From JANWVO01 sp037446555 (lineage in GTDB: Bacteria; Acidobacteriota; Terriglobia; Bryobacterales; Bryobacteraceae), in the NCBI GenBank assembly GCA_037446555.1, contig JBBIIK010000004.1, positions 62,001-126,000 on the forward strand: a stretch of 64,000 nt of DNA. The letters run 5' to 3'. The translations under genes and the position numbers were made by a program. The notes under the pieces were generated by a model. The model did no database searches. It was not told the origin of the DNA and saw only the letters and a program-made list of their open reading frames with translations. Shown here piece by piece: positions 54,977-63,446 of the stretch (its first letter is position 1; each line of letters starts with the position of its first letter).

Positions 54977-55636
54977 TTGCCCGGCGCGGCGCCCCTGCCT
55001 CTCATGCAGCCTGACGAGCCGTGCCCTGCGGACCTCCCGCGACCACCCGATTGGTTCTGGCGCGTGCTGGCGGGCATCGACGCCGGCGCAGCGTCGGCCC
55101 TGCTGGTTCTCTGTTGGTTTGCCCTTCACTCCCGGTTGCTCGTCGAGCCTTGGTGGGCCAAGTTCAACCTCGCTGCGGCGCCCGTCTTCGGCGAGCGGGT
55201 CTTCGTCATGGGGCTCGGAGGCGCCACTGTAGTCGGCGCCTCGCTGCTCTTTCTCGTCTACTGTCTTTTGGCCGTAGCCTACTCGCTGCTGACAGTTGGG
55301 CGGGGAGCGTTCCGGGCCTTCCTGCTCGCCGTCCTGTGGGTGGCCTGCTGGCACATTTTCGCCGACCGGTGGTTCTGGCCCGTGCTCGATCCGTCCGCCG
55401 GCGCCTGGTTCCCCTGGTCCGCCACCGTGCCGGCTCACGCCGCCACGGCCATCCTCCTGCTCCGCTGCCCCGCCCGTTACCATCGCCTGCGGGCGCTGGC
55501 CGGGCAGGATCCGCCGCCTATTCTATCCGCCGCGGGGCCCGGCGCCGCGTCTGTGGCATCCCTCGGTGTCGAGAATCCGGTCGAATGCGCCGAGCGTCCG
55601 GAAGAGCCGCCCGGGCGCCCTGCCGCCGATTGTTGA
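54977..55636 (+). CDS. membrane protein of the exopolysaccharide cluster, function unknown
   Basis: 219 residues (TTG start 2 nt after the kinase; ATG 55004 is an alternative, starting MQPDEPCPADL). Membrane segments: AGIDAGAASALLVLCWFAL, VFVMGLGGATVVGASLLFLVYCLLAVAYSLL, AFRAFLLAVLWVACWHIF and VPAHAATAILLL. The proline-rich tail (about 185-219) has CAERPEEPPGRPAAD. I do not recognise a family. Position suggests a role in polymer synthesis or export. Confidence 0.55.
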   Translation: MPGAAPLPLMQPDEPCPADLPRPPDWFWRVLAGIDAGAASALLVLCWFALHSRLLVEPWWAKFNLAAAPVFGERVFVMGLGGATVVGASLLFLVYCLLAVAYSLLTVGRGAFRAFLLAVLWVACWHIFADRWFWPVLDPSAGAWFPWSATVPAHAATAILLLRCPARYHRLRALAGQDPPPILSAAGPGAASVASLGVENPVECAERPEEPPGRPAADC

Positions 55637-55659
55637 GGCGCCGGCGTTTTGGCTAGAAT
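55630..55659 (+). promoter_or_regulatory. candidate promoter of the bamA-skp operon
   Basis: TTGTTG (55630-55635), 18-nt spacer, TAGAAT (55654-55659), placing a start near 55667 and a roughly 95-nt leader. The leader contains a hairpin with 8-bp arms CGCCTGCG/CGCAGGCG (55698-55732) and little recognisable Shine-Dalgarno sequence, so it could regulate translation; this is inference. Confidence 0.45.
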
Positions 55660-55760
55660 GAAGTCTTTGAGCCCGCGAGCTGGGTTCATCGGTGAAACGC
55701 CTGCGTCTCTTTCCACGTCACTGTCGCAGGCGCTAACGGAAAGGATCATTTCTGCGTAAG

Positions 55761-58700
55761 ATGTCCTTCAGGCGAACGAGCCTGCCCGTCATTTTTCTGT
55801 CCCAGCTCTGCTTCGGTTCCTTCTTCCTCACGGCAACGGCCGAAGCTGCGGCATGCCAGGGGGCAGACCAACCGGAACAGGCCCAGCAGCCGCCTGCCGC
55901 GAAGCCGAAGAACCCATTCGAGTCAGTCCCTTCCGCTGAAGCCGAACAGCCGCCCGCAGCTCCCAAGCCGCCCGAAGCCAAGAAGCCCGGGCCCTTCGAA
56001 ACCGTGCCGGAAGCCCGGGAGCCCGAGGCGCCCAAGCCCGTGGCGCCGGAAGCCGAGGCGGCGAAGCCCGGCGCGCCCGTCGCCGTGCCCGACGTCATCG
56101 AGTACATCGAGTTCCGGGGTGCGCGGCGCATCCCGCAGGACACCCTCCGCGCCATGATTTTCTCCCGCAAGGGAGACCGCTTCGACCCTGACGCTATCCA
56201 CCGCGACTTCATGGCGCTGTGGAACACCGGCCGGTTCGACGACATCACTGTCGAGCGCGAACCCGGCAAGACCGGGTGGATCATCCGCTTCCTGCTCACC
56301 GAGCGCCGCGTCATCCGCACCATCAAGTACGAAGGCGTCAAGTCGCTCACCGTCTCCGAGATTTTGGACCGCTTCAAGGAACGCCGTGTCGGGCTCGCCG
56401 TCGAGCAGCAGTTCGACCAGGGCAAGATCCAGCGCGCCACCAACGTGCTCAAGGAGTACCTCTCCGAGCGCGGCCGCCAGTTCGCCACTGTCACACCGGT
56501 CGTCCGCCAGATCCCGCCATCCTCGGTCGAGCTCACCTTCCGTGTCGAGGAGGGCCCCAAGGTCAAGGTGGGCAGGATCGAGATCCTCAACAACAAGGTC
56601 TTCGGCGACCGCGCCGTCCGGCGCGCCATGCGCAACCTCCGGCCCGTCGGCATTCCCTACAGTATTTTCCTGGAGGGCCTCTTCGCCAAGACCTTCGACC
56701 AGGCGAAGCTGGACGAGGACAAGGAGCGCATCCGTTTCTTCTATTCCAACCACGGCTACTTCCTCGCCCGCGTCGTCGATAGCGACGTCAAGCTCCGCGA
56801 CTACCGCGGCCGCCTCTGGGTCCCCCCCTTCACTGCCACCAAGCCCGGCAAGAAGGCCGATATCCGGCTCGACATCGAGGAGGGGCTCCAGTACCGCATC
56901 CGTAACGTCAATTTCGTGGGCACGAAGGCACTGAAGACTCCCGAGATCTTCTTCAAGCCCCTGTTCGGCATGGGTACGGGCGATGTCTTCTCCGTCGAGA
57001 AGCTCCAGAAGGGCATCAAGAACTTCCAGAAGTTTTACGGCGAGCTCGGCTACATCGACGCCGTGCCGGAACCCGACTTCAACCCCCTGCCCAACGGCCA
57101 GATCGATCTCACCATCAACGTCGACGAGGGCAAGCAGTTCTTCGTCCGCCGCATCGACTTCCAGGGCAACACGACCACGCGCGACAAGGTCATCCGCCGT
57201 GAGCTGCTGCTGGATGAAGGCGACATGTACAACACGCGGCTGTGGGAGCTCAGCATCCTGCGCCTCAACCAGCTTGGCTACTTCGAGGCGCTCAAGGAAG
57301 AGGAAGCCGCCACCATCACGCGCGACACCAAGAACAGCACCGTGGACATCACTCTCAAGGTGAAGGAGCGCGGCAAGAACAGCGTGACCCTGAACGGCGG
57401 CGTCTCGGGCATCGCCGGCAGCTTCATCGGCTTCGGATACGCCACCAACAACTTCCTCGGCCTCGGCGAAACCCTCTCCATCAGCGCCGAGCTGGGCGAC
57501 CGCCTGCGCAACGTCACCTTCGGCTTCACCGAGCCCTACCTGTTCGACCGTCCCATCTCCGCTGGCTTCACCATCTACACCCAGCGCTTCAACTACGACC
57601 AGGCGCGCGAAGTCTCCCTGTTCTCCGGCCGCAACCTCATCCCGCTCTATGAAGCCATCGGCCGCGACAACCTCCTCAACTACGTCTCCAACGGCTGGGG
57701 CGGTACGGTCTTTCTCAGCTATCCTCTGCGGCGCATCTTCGCCCGCCTCAGCCTGACCTACGGCTACGACCGTTCCAACATCCGCGCTCTGAACACGTCG
57801 TCGAACAGCTACTTCCAGTTCTCACAGTTCCTGAACTTCGAGGGGCCGAACTCGCTGTCCGGCATTGTCACCAGCCGCGTCATCCCCGCTTACACCTACA
57901 ACACCGTCGACCACCCCATCACGCCGTCGCGCGGCAAGAGCCTCTTTGCCAGCGTCTCTTTCGCCGGCGGACCTTTGGGCGGCAACGTGAACATGATCGA
58001 GCCGACAGTCTCGGCCACCTATTTCCGCCGGGGCTTCTCCCCGCGTCATGTGATCGGCGGGCGTATCCTCGGCCGTATCATCACGGGCTACGGTGGCAAG
58101 GTCGCCCCGCCTTTCAACCGCGTCTTCATGGGCGGCGAAAACGATGTCCGCGGCTTCGAGATCTGGAGCATCCTGCCGTTCGTCTATATCCCGAGCGAGG
58201 GCGCTGTGATCGTCCGCAATCCTGACGGCAGCGCGCGCCAGCAAAAGATCCTGGTGGACGGCAAGATCCAAACCGTTGACGTCACCCAGACCATCCCCAT
58301 TTACCAGCTCGTCCCCACGGGCGGCGACACGCAGGGCGTGGCCAACTTCGAGTACCGCATCCCCATCGTCGGACCGCTCACCCTGGCGTTGTTCTTCGAC
58401 GCCGGCGTCAACCGCATCAGCCTTCAGAACCAGCTCCGCCTCAACCCGGGCCGCATCGCCTCGCTGAACAGCACTTTCCCGCAGGCGGGCTTCGAGAACC
58501 GCTCCATCGTCATCGACAACACCCAGAAGATCCGAACTTCCACTGGCCTCGAACTCCAGGTCATGATGCCTGTGGTCAACGCGCCCTTCCGGCTTTACTG
58601 GGCTTACAACCCGACGGTCGTCCAGCAGTGGTTTGTTCCTCCCATCGCTGTTGTCCCGTCCATGTTCCCCAACATGGCTACCTTCCAGGCGGCCACCTTT

Positions 58701-58772
58701 ACCTTTGCCAACCCTGCCCCCTACTTCGAACGCCGCACCATGTTCCGTTTCACCATCAGCCGCACGTTCTGA
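55761..58772 (+). CDS. bamA: outer-membrane protein assembly factor BamA
   Basis: 1003 residues, longer than usual (about 800). Signal peptide (LPVIFLSQLCFGSFFLTATAEA), a Pro/Ala/Glu/Lys linker (about 35-110, e.g. PKPPEAKKPGPFETVPEAREPEAPK), five POTRA-like repeats (VIEYIEFRGARRIPQDTLR; VKVGRIEILNNKVFGDRAV; YRIRNVNFVGTKALK; FFVRRIDFQGNTTTRDKVIRRELLLDEGDMYN in parts) and an Omp85 barrel with GGENDVRGFE (the VRGF/Y loop-6 motif) ending RFTISRTF. Essential insertase for outer-membrane barrels such as the receptors in this window. Confidence 0.95.
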   Translation: MSFRRTSLPVIFLSQLCFGSFFLTATAEAAACQGADQPEQAQQPPAAKPKNPFESVPSAEAEQPPAAPKPPEAKKPGPFETVPEAREPEAPKPVAPEAEAAKPGAPVAVPDVIEYIEFRGARRIPQDTLRAMIFSRKGDRFDPDAIHRDFMALWNTGRFDDITVEREPGKTGWIIRFLLTERRVIRTIKYEGVKSLTVSEILDRFKERRVGLAVEQQFDQGKIQRATNVLKEYLSERGRQFATVTPVVRQIPPSSVELTFRVEEGPKVKVGRIEILNNKVFGDRAVRRAMRNLRPVGIPYSIFLEGLFAKTFDQAKLDEDKERIRFFYSNHGYFLARVVDSDVKLRDYRGRLWVPPFTATKPGKKADIRLDIEEGLQYRIRNVNFVGTKALKTPEIFFKPLFGMGTGDVFSVEKLQKGIKNFQKFYGELGYIDAVPEPDFNPLPNGQIDLTINVDEGKQFFVRRIDFQGNTTTRDKVIRRELLLDEGDMYNTRLWELSILRLNQLGYFEALKEEEAATITRDTKNSTVDITLKVKERGKNSVTLNGGVSGIAGSFIGFGYATNNFLGLGETLSISAELGDRLRNVTFGFTEPYLFDRPISAGFTIYTQRFNYDQAREVSLFSGRNLIPLYEAIGRDNLLNYVSNGWGGTVFLSYPLRRIFARLSLTYGYDRSNIRALNTSSNSYFQFSQFLNFEGPNSLSGIVTSRVIPAYTYNTVDHPITPSRGKSLFASVSFAGGPLGGNVNMIEPTVSATYFRRGFSPRHVIGGRILGRIITGYGGKVAPPFNRVFMGGENDVRGFEIWSILPFVYIPSEGAVIVRNPDGSARQQKILVDGKIQTVDVTQTIPIYQLVPTGGDTQGVANFEYRIPIVGPLTLALFFDAGVNRISLQNQLRLNPGRIASLNSTFPQAGFENRSIVIDNTQKIRTSTGLELQVMMPVVNAPFRLYWAYNPTVVQQWFVPPIAVVPSMFPNMATFQAATFTFANPAPYFERRTMFRFTISRTF

Positions 58773-58813
58773 GCCCGCAATGCTAACATCCAAGTTTTAG
58801 GAGCCTGAACACC

Positions 58814-59434
58814 GTGACATCCGTTTGGAAGACACTTCGCATGGCAACTTTCGTTTCCTCCGCCGCCCTCTTGCCGGCACAGACGCCGGCGAAGGTGGCC
58901 ATTATCAACATCCAGGGCGCCATCGTCGCCACCAAGGACGGCGCCAAGGCCAGGGAATCCATCCAGAAGAAGTTCGAGCCCCGCTTCAAGCAGATCGAGG
59001 CCCAGAACAACGAGGTCCAGAAGTTGCGCAACCAGCTGACTACCTTGGCCAACACCGCGTCCCAGGAAGTCCGTGGCAAGATCAGCAGCGAGATCGACGA
59101 CAAGCAGAAGAAGCTGCAATGGGACTCGGAGGATCTCCAGAACGAGCTCCAGCAAGAGGAAGGCAAGCTGGTCAACGAGATCGGGCAGCGCATGATGCAG
59201 GTGATCGACGAATACGCCAAGGCGCAGGGCTTCGCGCTCGTGCTCGACGTCAGCTCCCAGCAGAGCCCCGTGCTCTGGGCCGCCAACGGCATCGACATCA
59301 CGCAGCAGATCGTCGAGCTGTATGACAAACGCTTCGGCGCCGGGGAAGCCCCTGCCGCCAAGCCAGCCGCGGGCGCCGGCGCTCCGGCTGCCGCTCCGCC
59401 CGCCGCGGCCAAGAAGCCTGCCGGCGTGAAGTAG
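58814..59434 (+). CDS. skp: Skp/OmpH-family periplasmic chaperone
   Basis: 206 residues from GTG (TAGGAGCC upstream). Signal peptide (MATFVSSAALLPAQ region), KVAIINIQGAIVATKDG, a long coiled-coil arm pair (about 45-130), FALVLDVSSQQSPVLWAANGIDIT and a C-terminal Ala/Pro/Lys tail (AAGAGAPAAAPPAAAKK). Delivers unfolded outer-membrane proteins to BamA, encoded 41 nt upstream. Confidence 0.92.
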   Translation: MTSVWKTLRMATFVSSAALLPAQTPAKVAIINIQGAIVATKDGAKARESIQKKFEPRFKQIEAQNNEVQKLRNQLTTLANTASQEVRGKISSEIDDKQKKLQWDSEDLQNELQQEEGKLVNEIGQRMMQVIDEYAKAQGFALVLDVSSQQSPVLWAANGIDITQQIVELYDKRFGAGEAPAAKPAAGAGAPAAAPPAAAKKPAGVK

Positions 59435-59458
59435 TCTCCTCCACGTTCCTTCCCCCAA

Positions 59459-59487
59459 GGGCCCGCCGTTCATGGCGGGCCCTTTTC
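59459..59487. terminator. rho-independent bidirectional terminator
   Basis: GGGCCCGCC/GGCGGGCCC, 9-bp stem, 6-nt loop, flanked by AA and TTTT. Ends bamA-skp on the plus strand. The A side is short (AA), so minus-strand termination of the convergent epimerase gene is weaker. Confidence 0.9.
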
Positions 59488-60520
59488 AGTAGCCCGAGGG
59501 AACGATCCGAAACACTCCCTGCCAGCGCCCTCGCGGTTCCACCCACGGCAGTCCCCGATACCAGCCTGCGTGCGTGGCGTTGAACGCGTTCGTGATCGCC
59601 GTCATTGGTTCAAAGCAGACGAAGCCCCTTCCAGCCGGTGCATACACCACCGCCACGCCGTACGCCTCGCCGTACTCCACCGTGATCCGCTGCTTCCTGC
59701 CCTCTACGCGGAACCGCGCCCATCCGTCCGCCTCCCGCTCCAGCTCATCGAGTACGTCGTCCAGCACCACGTCTTTCAGCTTCAGTAGCCGCGGATAAGG
59801 CAAAGGCGCTGTCTCGCCCGTGGGGATCAACTTCTCGTTCAGCACGTGCTTCCGGCGCGCCGCCAGCGTCACCGTCCACTCGCCGCGCGGTGAGTCTGTG
59901 ATCTGAAAATACGGGTGAAAGCCGAGCGACACCGGCAGCGGCTCGTCGCTCAGGTTCTCGACCACAGTCTCGACCTCCAGTCTTCCTTCGCTGAGCCGGT
60001 AGGTCATCTCCACGGTGTGCGCGAACGGAAACTGCGCCATCAGCTCCGGGCGCCGCCAGAACTCGAGCCGCGCCACAACCTCCGCTCCCTGCGCGTTCGC
60101 CCCGTGCCGCGCCACCTGCCACAGGCCGGAGTAAACCAGCAGCCCGTGGATCGGCGTGCGGTTCGGTCCAGGGCGCACGTTGCCCAGCTCCGCATTGAGC
60201 AAGAACTTCCGCCCGCGAACCCGGTACTCCATGCCGTCGATCCGGTTCGCCCACGGCCAGAGGAACGGGTTGCCGAAATGCGAGGGCCTGGCGCGGAACT
60301 CGGCCACTGTCTTGTAGGGAGACCAGAACACCGGCTGCCCGCCCACGGTCATCTCCCAGACGTTGTTGCCGATTCCCGGCAGGATGCGCACCACGATCTC
60401 CGTGGCCTTGTCCCGGAGAACGGCAGCGGTCAGACCATCCACGGTCTCCATGCTGGCTTCATAGCGCTGGGCCGCGCATGTCATCGCGGTCAGGGTGAGA
60501 ATCAGGGCCGCTCGCATCAC
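59486..60520 (-). CDS. exported aldose 1-epimerase-like protein
   Basis: 344 residues with signal peptide (RAALILTLTAMTCAA). Galactose mutarotase fold: WPWANRIDGMEYRVRGR (R near substrate), NRTPIHGLLVYSGLW with the catalytic-type His, SLGFHPYFQIT (second His) and the late catalytic Glu candidate FVCFEPMTAITNAF. These are mutarotase signatures. Being exported, it would act on sugars in the periplasm. Start is GTG 60520 or ATG 60517. Confidence 0.8.
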   Translation of the reverse strand: MMRAALILTLTAMTCAAQRYEASMETVDGLTAAVLRDKATEIVVRILPGIGNNVWEMTVGGQPVFWSPYKTVAEFRARPSHFGNPFLWPWANRIDGMEYRVRGRKFLLNAELGNVRPGPNRTPIHGLLVYSGLWQVARHGANAQGAEVVARLEFWRRPELMAQFPFAHTVEMTYRLSEGRLEVETVVENLSDEPLPVSLGFHPYFQITDSPRGEWTVTLAARRKHVLNEKLIPTGETAPLPYPRLLKLKDVVLDDVLDELEREADGWARFRVEGRKQRITVEYGEAYGVAVVYAPAGRGFVCFEPMTAITNAFNATHAGWYRGLPWVEPRGRWQGVFRIVPSGY

Positions 60521-60529
60521 ACGAGCAGT

Positions 60530-60955
60530 CTACTTCAGCTCCATCTCCCCCAGCGACGGGTCACGCAAATCCACCCGCATCTCCTCCTGGCAGCACTGGC
60601 ACCGCCCCGGGCGCCAGGCGCGGATCGAGCACACGTCGCACCAGTAGGTCACCACCAGCCGCTTGCCGCCCCGCCACACAAACAGGGCCTTCTCATGGAT
60701 CGGATCCACTACGAACAATGCCGGCGCGCGGTACCGTCCCAGGACCTCGAACTCCTCGTCCTTCAGCCGCGCATCGCGCAGCACAGACTCCGACGCCTCA
60801 TCCGCCTCCAGTTCCACCAGGCGGCCGTCACGCGTGAGGATCGCCGGCTTCCGCGCGGCATCCTGCCGCACGCGTCCGCGCAAGCTCTCCTTGGCTGCCG
60901 CGCGCAACCACAGGGCCGCGGCCGGCCACAGCATCCAGCTCCGGCGCGAAATCAT
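60530..60955 (-). CDS. exported or anchored zinc-ribbon protein coupled to the P-type ATPase
   Basis: 141 residues from ATG 60955, which overlaps the ATPase stop (ATGA). N-terminal Tat-like or hydrophobic leader (ISRRSWMLWPAAALWLRAAA with adjacent Arg), a middle domain (ILTRDGRLVELEADEA), then a Cys cluster C-x2-C and C-x-C-C (YWCDVCSIRAWRPGRCQCCQEEMRVDL), a candidate metal site. I recognise no family. Translational coupling to a metal ATPase suggests a metal chaperone or sensor. Confidence 0.55.
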   Translation of the reverse strand: MISRRSWMLWPAAALWLRAAAKESLRGRVRQDAARKPAILTRDGRLVELEADEASESVLRDARLKDEEFEVLGRYRAPALFVVDPIHEKALFVWRGGKRLVVTYWCDVCSIRAWRPGRCQCCQEEMRVDLRDPSLGEMELK

Positions 60956-62979
60956 CTCTCTTCGGTTGGATGAGCCGTGGCCCGCAACAGTCGCAATCCA
61001 TTCAGCGTCACAAGCAGCGTCGCGCCTGTGTCCGCGGCCACGGCCATCCACAGGGTCGCCTTGCCTGCCGCAGCCGCAGCCAGGAACACGAGCTTCAGTC
61101 CCAGCGCCAAGGCTATGTTCTGCCGGATCACCCGCAACGCCCGCCGCGCATGCGCCACCAGAAACGCCACCTTCTCAAGCGCCGGTCCCGTCACGATCAC
61201 GTCCGCGCTCTCTTGCGCCGTCTCCGATTCGGGCGACGCCACGCTGATGCCTACCGACGCGCGCCGCAGCGCTTCGGCGTCCGCCGTGCAGTCGCCCACC
61301 ATCGCCGCCGCGCCCGTCTCCTTCTGCAGCCGGTCGATCTCCGCCGCCTTCTCCTCGGCAGAAAGTTCCGCGCGAACTTCTCCGATCCCCGCCGCCACGG
61401 CTGCCTCCCGTGCCGCTGGCGCAGGATCCGAGGCGAGTAGCACGATCCGCTCCATCCCCAGCGCCCGCAACTGTTCCACATGCCGCCTCGCCGCGCCCAG
61501 CGGCGCATCGCACCAGGCCTCCAGTACGTCCTCGCCCGTGCGCGCCGTCACCGTGCATCCGCCCTCCGTGAGCTCGCCGATCTTCGCCGCCAGCGCACGC
61601 GTGGCGCCGCCCGCCGCCGCCCACTTCGGCGTCAGCGGGATTCCGCCTCCTTGCTCCGCGCGCCATTGCTGCCACTGCCGCAGCTCCGCCCCGTGATCCT
61701 CTCCGAGCATCTCGACTCTTGCCAGCCGCGGCTCGCCCTGCGTCAGGATGCCCGCGCGGTCCATCGCCAGCGCCTTCAATCTCCCCGCCGCTTCCAGATA
61801 CGCGCCGCCCTTCACCAGGACGCCTCGCCGCGCCGCGCTCGCCAGCGCTGCCATCACCGTCACGGGGGTCGAAATCACGAACGCGCACGGACACGCGATT
61901 AGCAACACCGCCGTGCCGTGATACGCCCACTCGTCCCACGCGCCCAGCCCTGCCAGCGGCGGCAGCAGCGCCACCGCGCCGGCGAACGCCAGCACAGCCG
62001 GCGTGTAACGCCGCGCAAACCGCTCCACCAGCCGCTCCGTCTCCGCCTTCCGGCTGCCGGACTCCTCCAGCATCCGCAACGTGCGTTGCAGCCGCGTGTC
62101 TTTCGCCGCCCGCCGCACCTCCACTACCAGATCGCCGTCCTCGTTCAGCGTTCCTGCAAACACTTCGTCCCCCGCCCGCTTCTCCACCGCCACCGATTCT
62201 CCCGTCAGCGGGGACTGGTCCACATAGGAGACGCCCTCCAACACGACTCCGTCGCACGGCACCCGCTCGCCCGGCTTCACGCGCACCTGCGCCCCCGGTT
62301 CGAGCGACGCCGCCTCCACGCGGTGCTCATGATCCCCGTGCACCAGCCAAGCCTGCGCCGGCATCCACTCCAGCAAACGCGCCACCGAACGCCGCGCCCT
62401 TTCCAGGCTCATTGCCTCCAGCCTTCCAGCCAGCCCGAACAAGAACGCCAGCGTTGCCCCCTCCGCCCACTCCCCCAACCCTGCTGCCCCCGTCATCGAA
62501 ACCGCGACGAGCAGGTTCATGTCCGCGCGCAGGTGGCGAAGTGCCGCCCACGCTTTCCTCCAGAACAGCAGCGCCCCCGCCGCCATGGACGCGGCGTACA
62601 TCGCTACCGCCACGCCCGGCGTCGCGTGGTGGTGCTCTCCTCCCGCGTGCGAATGCGCCAGCAGCGCCTCCAGCGCGCCTTCTCCCCGCCAGACTTGCGC
62701 CGCCATCCCGCCGGCGACCAACACCCCGCACATCCACAATGCCGCACGCTCCCACTGCCGCCTTCCTCCCTTCCCGCCGCGCTCCTCCTTCCAGCGCTCG
62801 CAGCACATTCCGGCGCTCTTTACCGCCGCCCCGATCTCGCTCTCGCTCGTCAGCTCCGGTGCGTACTCCACCTCCATCCGCCCGCGCGCCACGTCGAAGT
62901 GCAGTTCCCGCACCCCCTTCACGCGGCTCAGGCGCGCGCGCAGCAGCGACACCTCTTCGCCGCAATCCATTCCATGCAC
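60952..62979 (-). CDS. P1B-type heavy-metal ATPase with degenerate catalytic motifs
   Basis: 675 residues, normal size for CadA/ZntA. Features kept: a heavy-metal-associated domain (residues 1-60, GMDC with only one Cys, later GMCC), a His-rich loop (AHSHAGGEHHHAT, 108-120), actuator motif SPLTGES (256-262) and the CPC site ACPCAF (362-367). Features changed: the phosphorylation motif DKTGTLT is DRAGILT (Asp407), TGD is ASD (near 517), and GDGxND is GDCTAD (562-567). The conserved HP in the N domain was not found. It may be an inactive or specialised paralogue that still binds Zn/Cd/Cu. GTG start 62979. Confidence 0.85.
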   Translation of the reverse strand: MHGMDCGEEVSLLRARLSRVKGVRELHFDVARGRMEVEYAPELTSESEIGAAVKSAGMCCERWKEERGGKGGRRQWERAALWMCGVLVAGGMAAQVWRGEGALEALLAHSHAGGEHHHATPGVAVAMYAASMAAGALLFWRKAWAALRHLRADMNLLVAVSMTGAAGLGEWAEGATLAFLFGLAGRLEAMSLERARRSVARLLEWMPAQAWLVHGDHEHRVEAASLEPGAQVRVKPGERVPCDGVVLEGVSYVDQSPLTGESVAVEKRAGDEVFAGTLNEDGDLVVEVRRAAKDTRLQRTLRMLEESGSRKAETERLVERFARRYTPAVLAFAGAVALLPPLAGLGAWDEWAYHGTAVLLIACPCAFVISTPVTVMAALASAARRGVLVKGGAYLEAAGRLKALAMDRAGILTQGEPRLARVEMLGEDHGAELRQWQQWRAEQGGGIPLTPKWAAAGGATRALAAKIGELTEGGCTVTARTGEDVLEAWCDAPLGAARRHVEQLRALGMERIVLLASDPAPAAREAAVAAGIGEVRAELSAEEKAAEIDRLQKETGAAAMVGDCTADAEALRRASVGISVASPESETAQESADVIVTGPALEKVAFLVAHARRALRVIRQNIALALGLKLVFLAAAAAGKATLWMAVAADTGATLLVTLNGLRLLRATAHPTEER

Positions 62980-63068
62980 GCGAAGCTGAATCCGTTGATT
63001 AATGAGAACGCCTCCTCAAATACATTGTAGCCTTTCGCCCCTTTTTGGGATATCACAGATGTTTGGCC

Positions 63069-63434
63069 ATGCCGCACCACCGCATTCATCCTCAGCACTC
63101 CCACGTCCATGGCGAAGGCTGCGGGCATCCTGCCATTCGCCACGGCGAACACGTGGACTACCTCCACGACGGCTGCCTTCACACGATGCACGGGGATCAC
63201 TTTGACGAATGCTCGCTCGAGGTCTCCGACCGCAACCCGGACGTATGCACCCCCGCGCACGACTGCGGAGAACACGAGCCCGGCCATGTGCACGGGCCCG
63301 GCTGTGGCCACCCCGCAGTGCCGCACGGTGACCATACCGACTACCTTGTCAGCGGCCACCTCCACCACCCCCATGGCGGCCATTGCGACGATCACGGCCC
63401 AGTCGAGATCGTCGGCAACAATTCGCGCCCGTAA
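63069..63434 (+). CDS. small His-rich metal-binding protein
   Basis: 121 residues with about 29 His and 9 Cys in two homologous halves: HVHGEGCGHPAIRHGEHVDYLHDGCLH and HVHGPGCGHPAVPHGDHTDYLVSGHLH (read as HVHGxGCGHPAxxHGxHxDYL). The repeated GCGHP plus many H-x-H suits zinc or nickel binding. Divergent from the P-type ATPase, 89 nt apart, so they likely share regulation. Start ATG 63069 is in line with the first repeat; no good Shine-Dalgarno sequence. Confidence 0.75.
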   Translation: MPHHRIHPQHSHVHGEGCGHPAIRHGEHVDYLHDGCLHTMHGDHFDECSLEVSDRNPDVCTPAHDCGEHEPGHVHGPGCGHPAVPHGDHTDYLVSGHLHHPHGGHCDDHGPVEIVGNNSRP

Positions 63435-63446
63435 CCGGAATCGCGG

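Noticed and set aside
55698..55732. Hairpin in the bamA leader considered as a riboswitch
   Set aside because: An 8-bp stem with a 19-nt loop and no conserved aptamer core I recognise; kept only as part of the promoter note.
61719..63002. 427-codon plus-strand Pro/Ala/Arg-rich frame
   Set aside because: Low-complexity shadow of the P-type ATPase gene.
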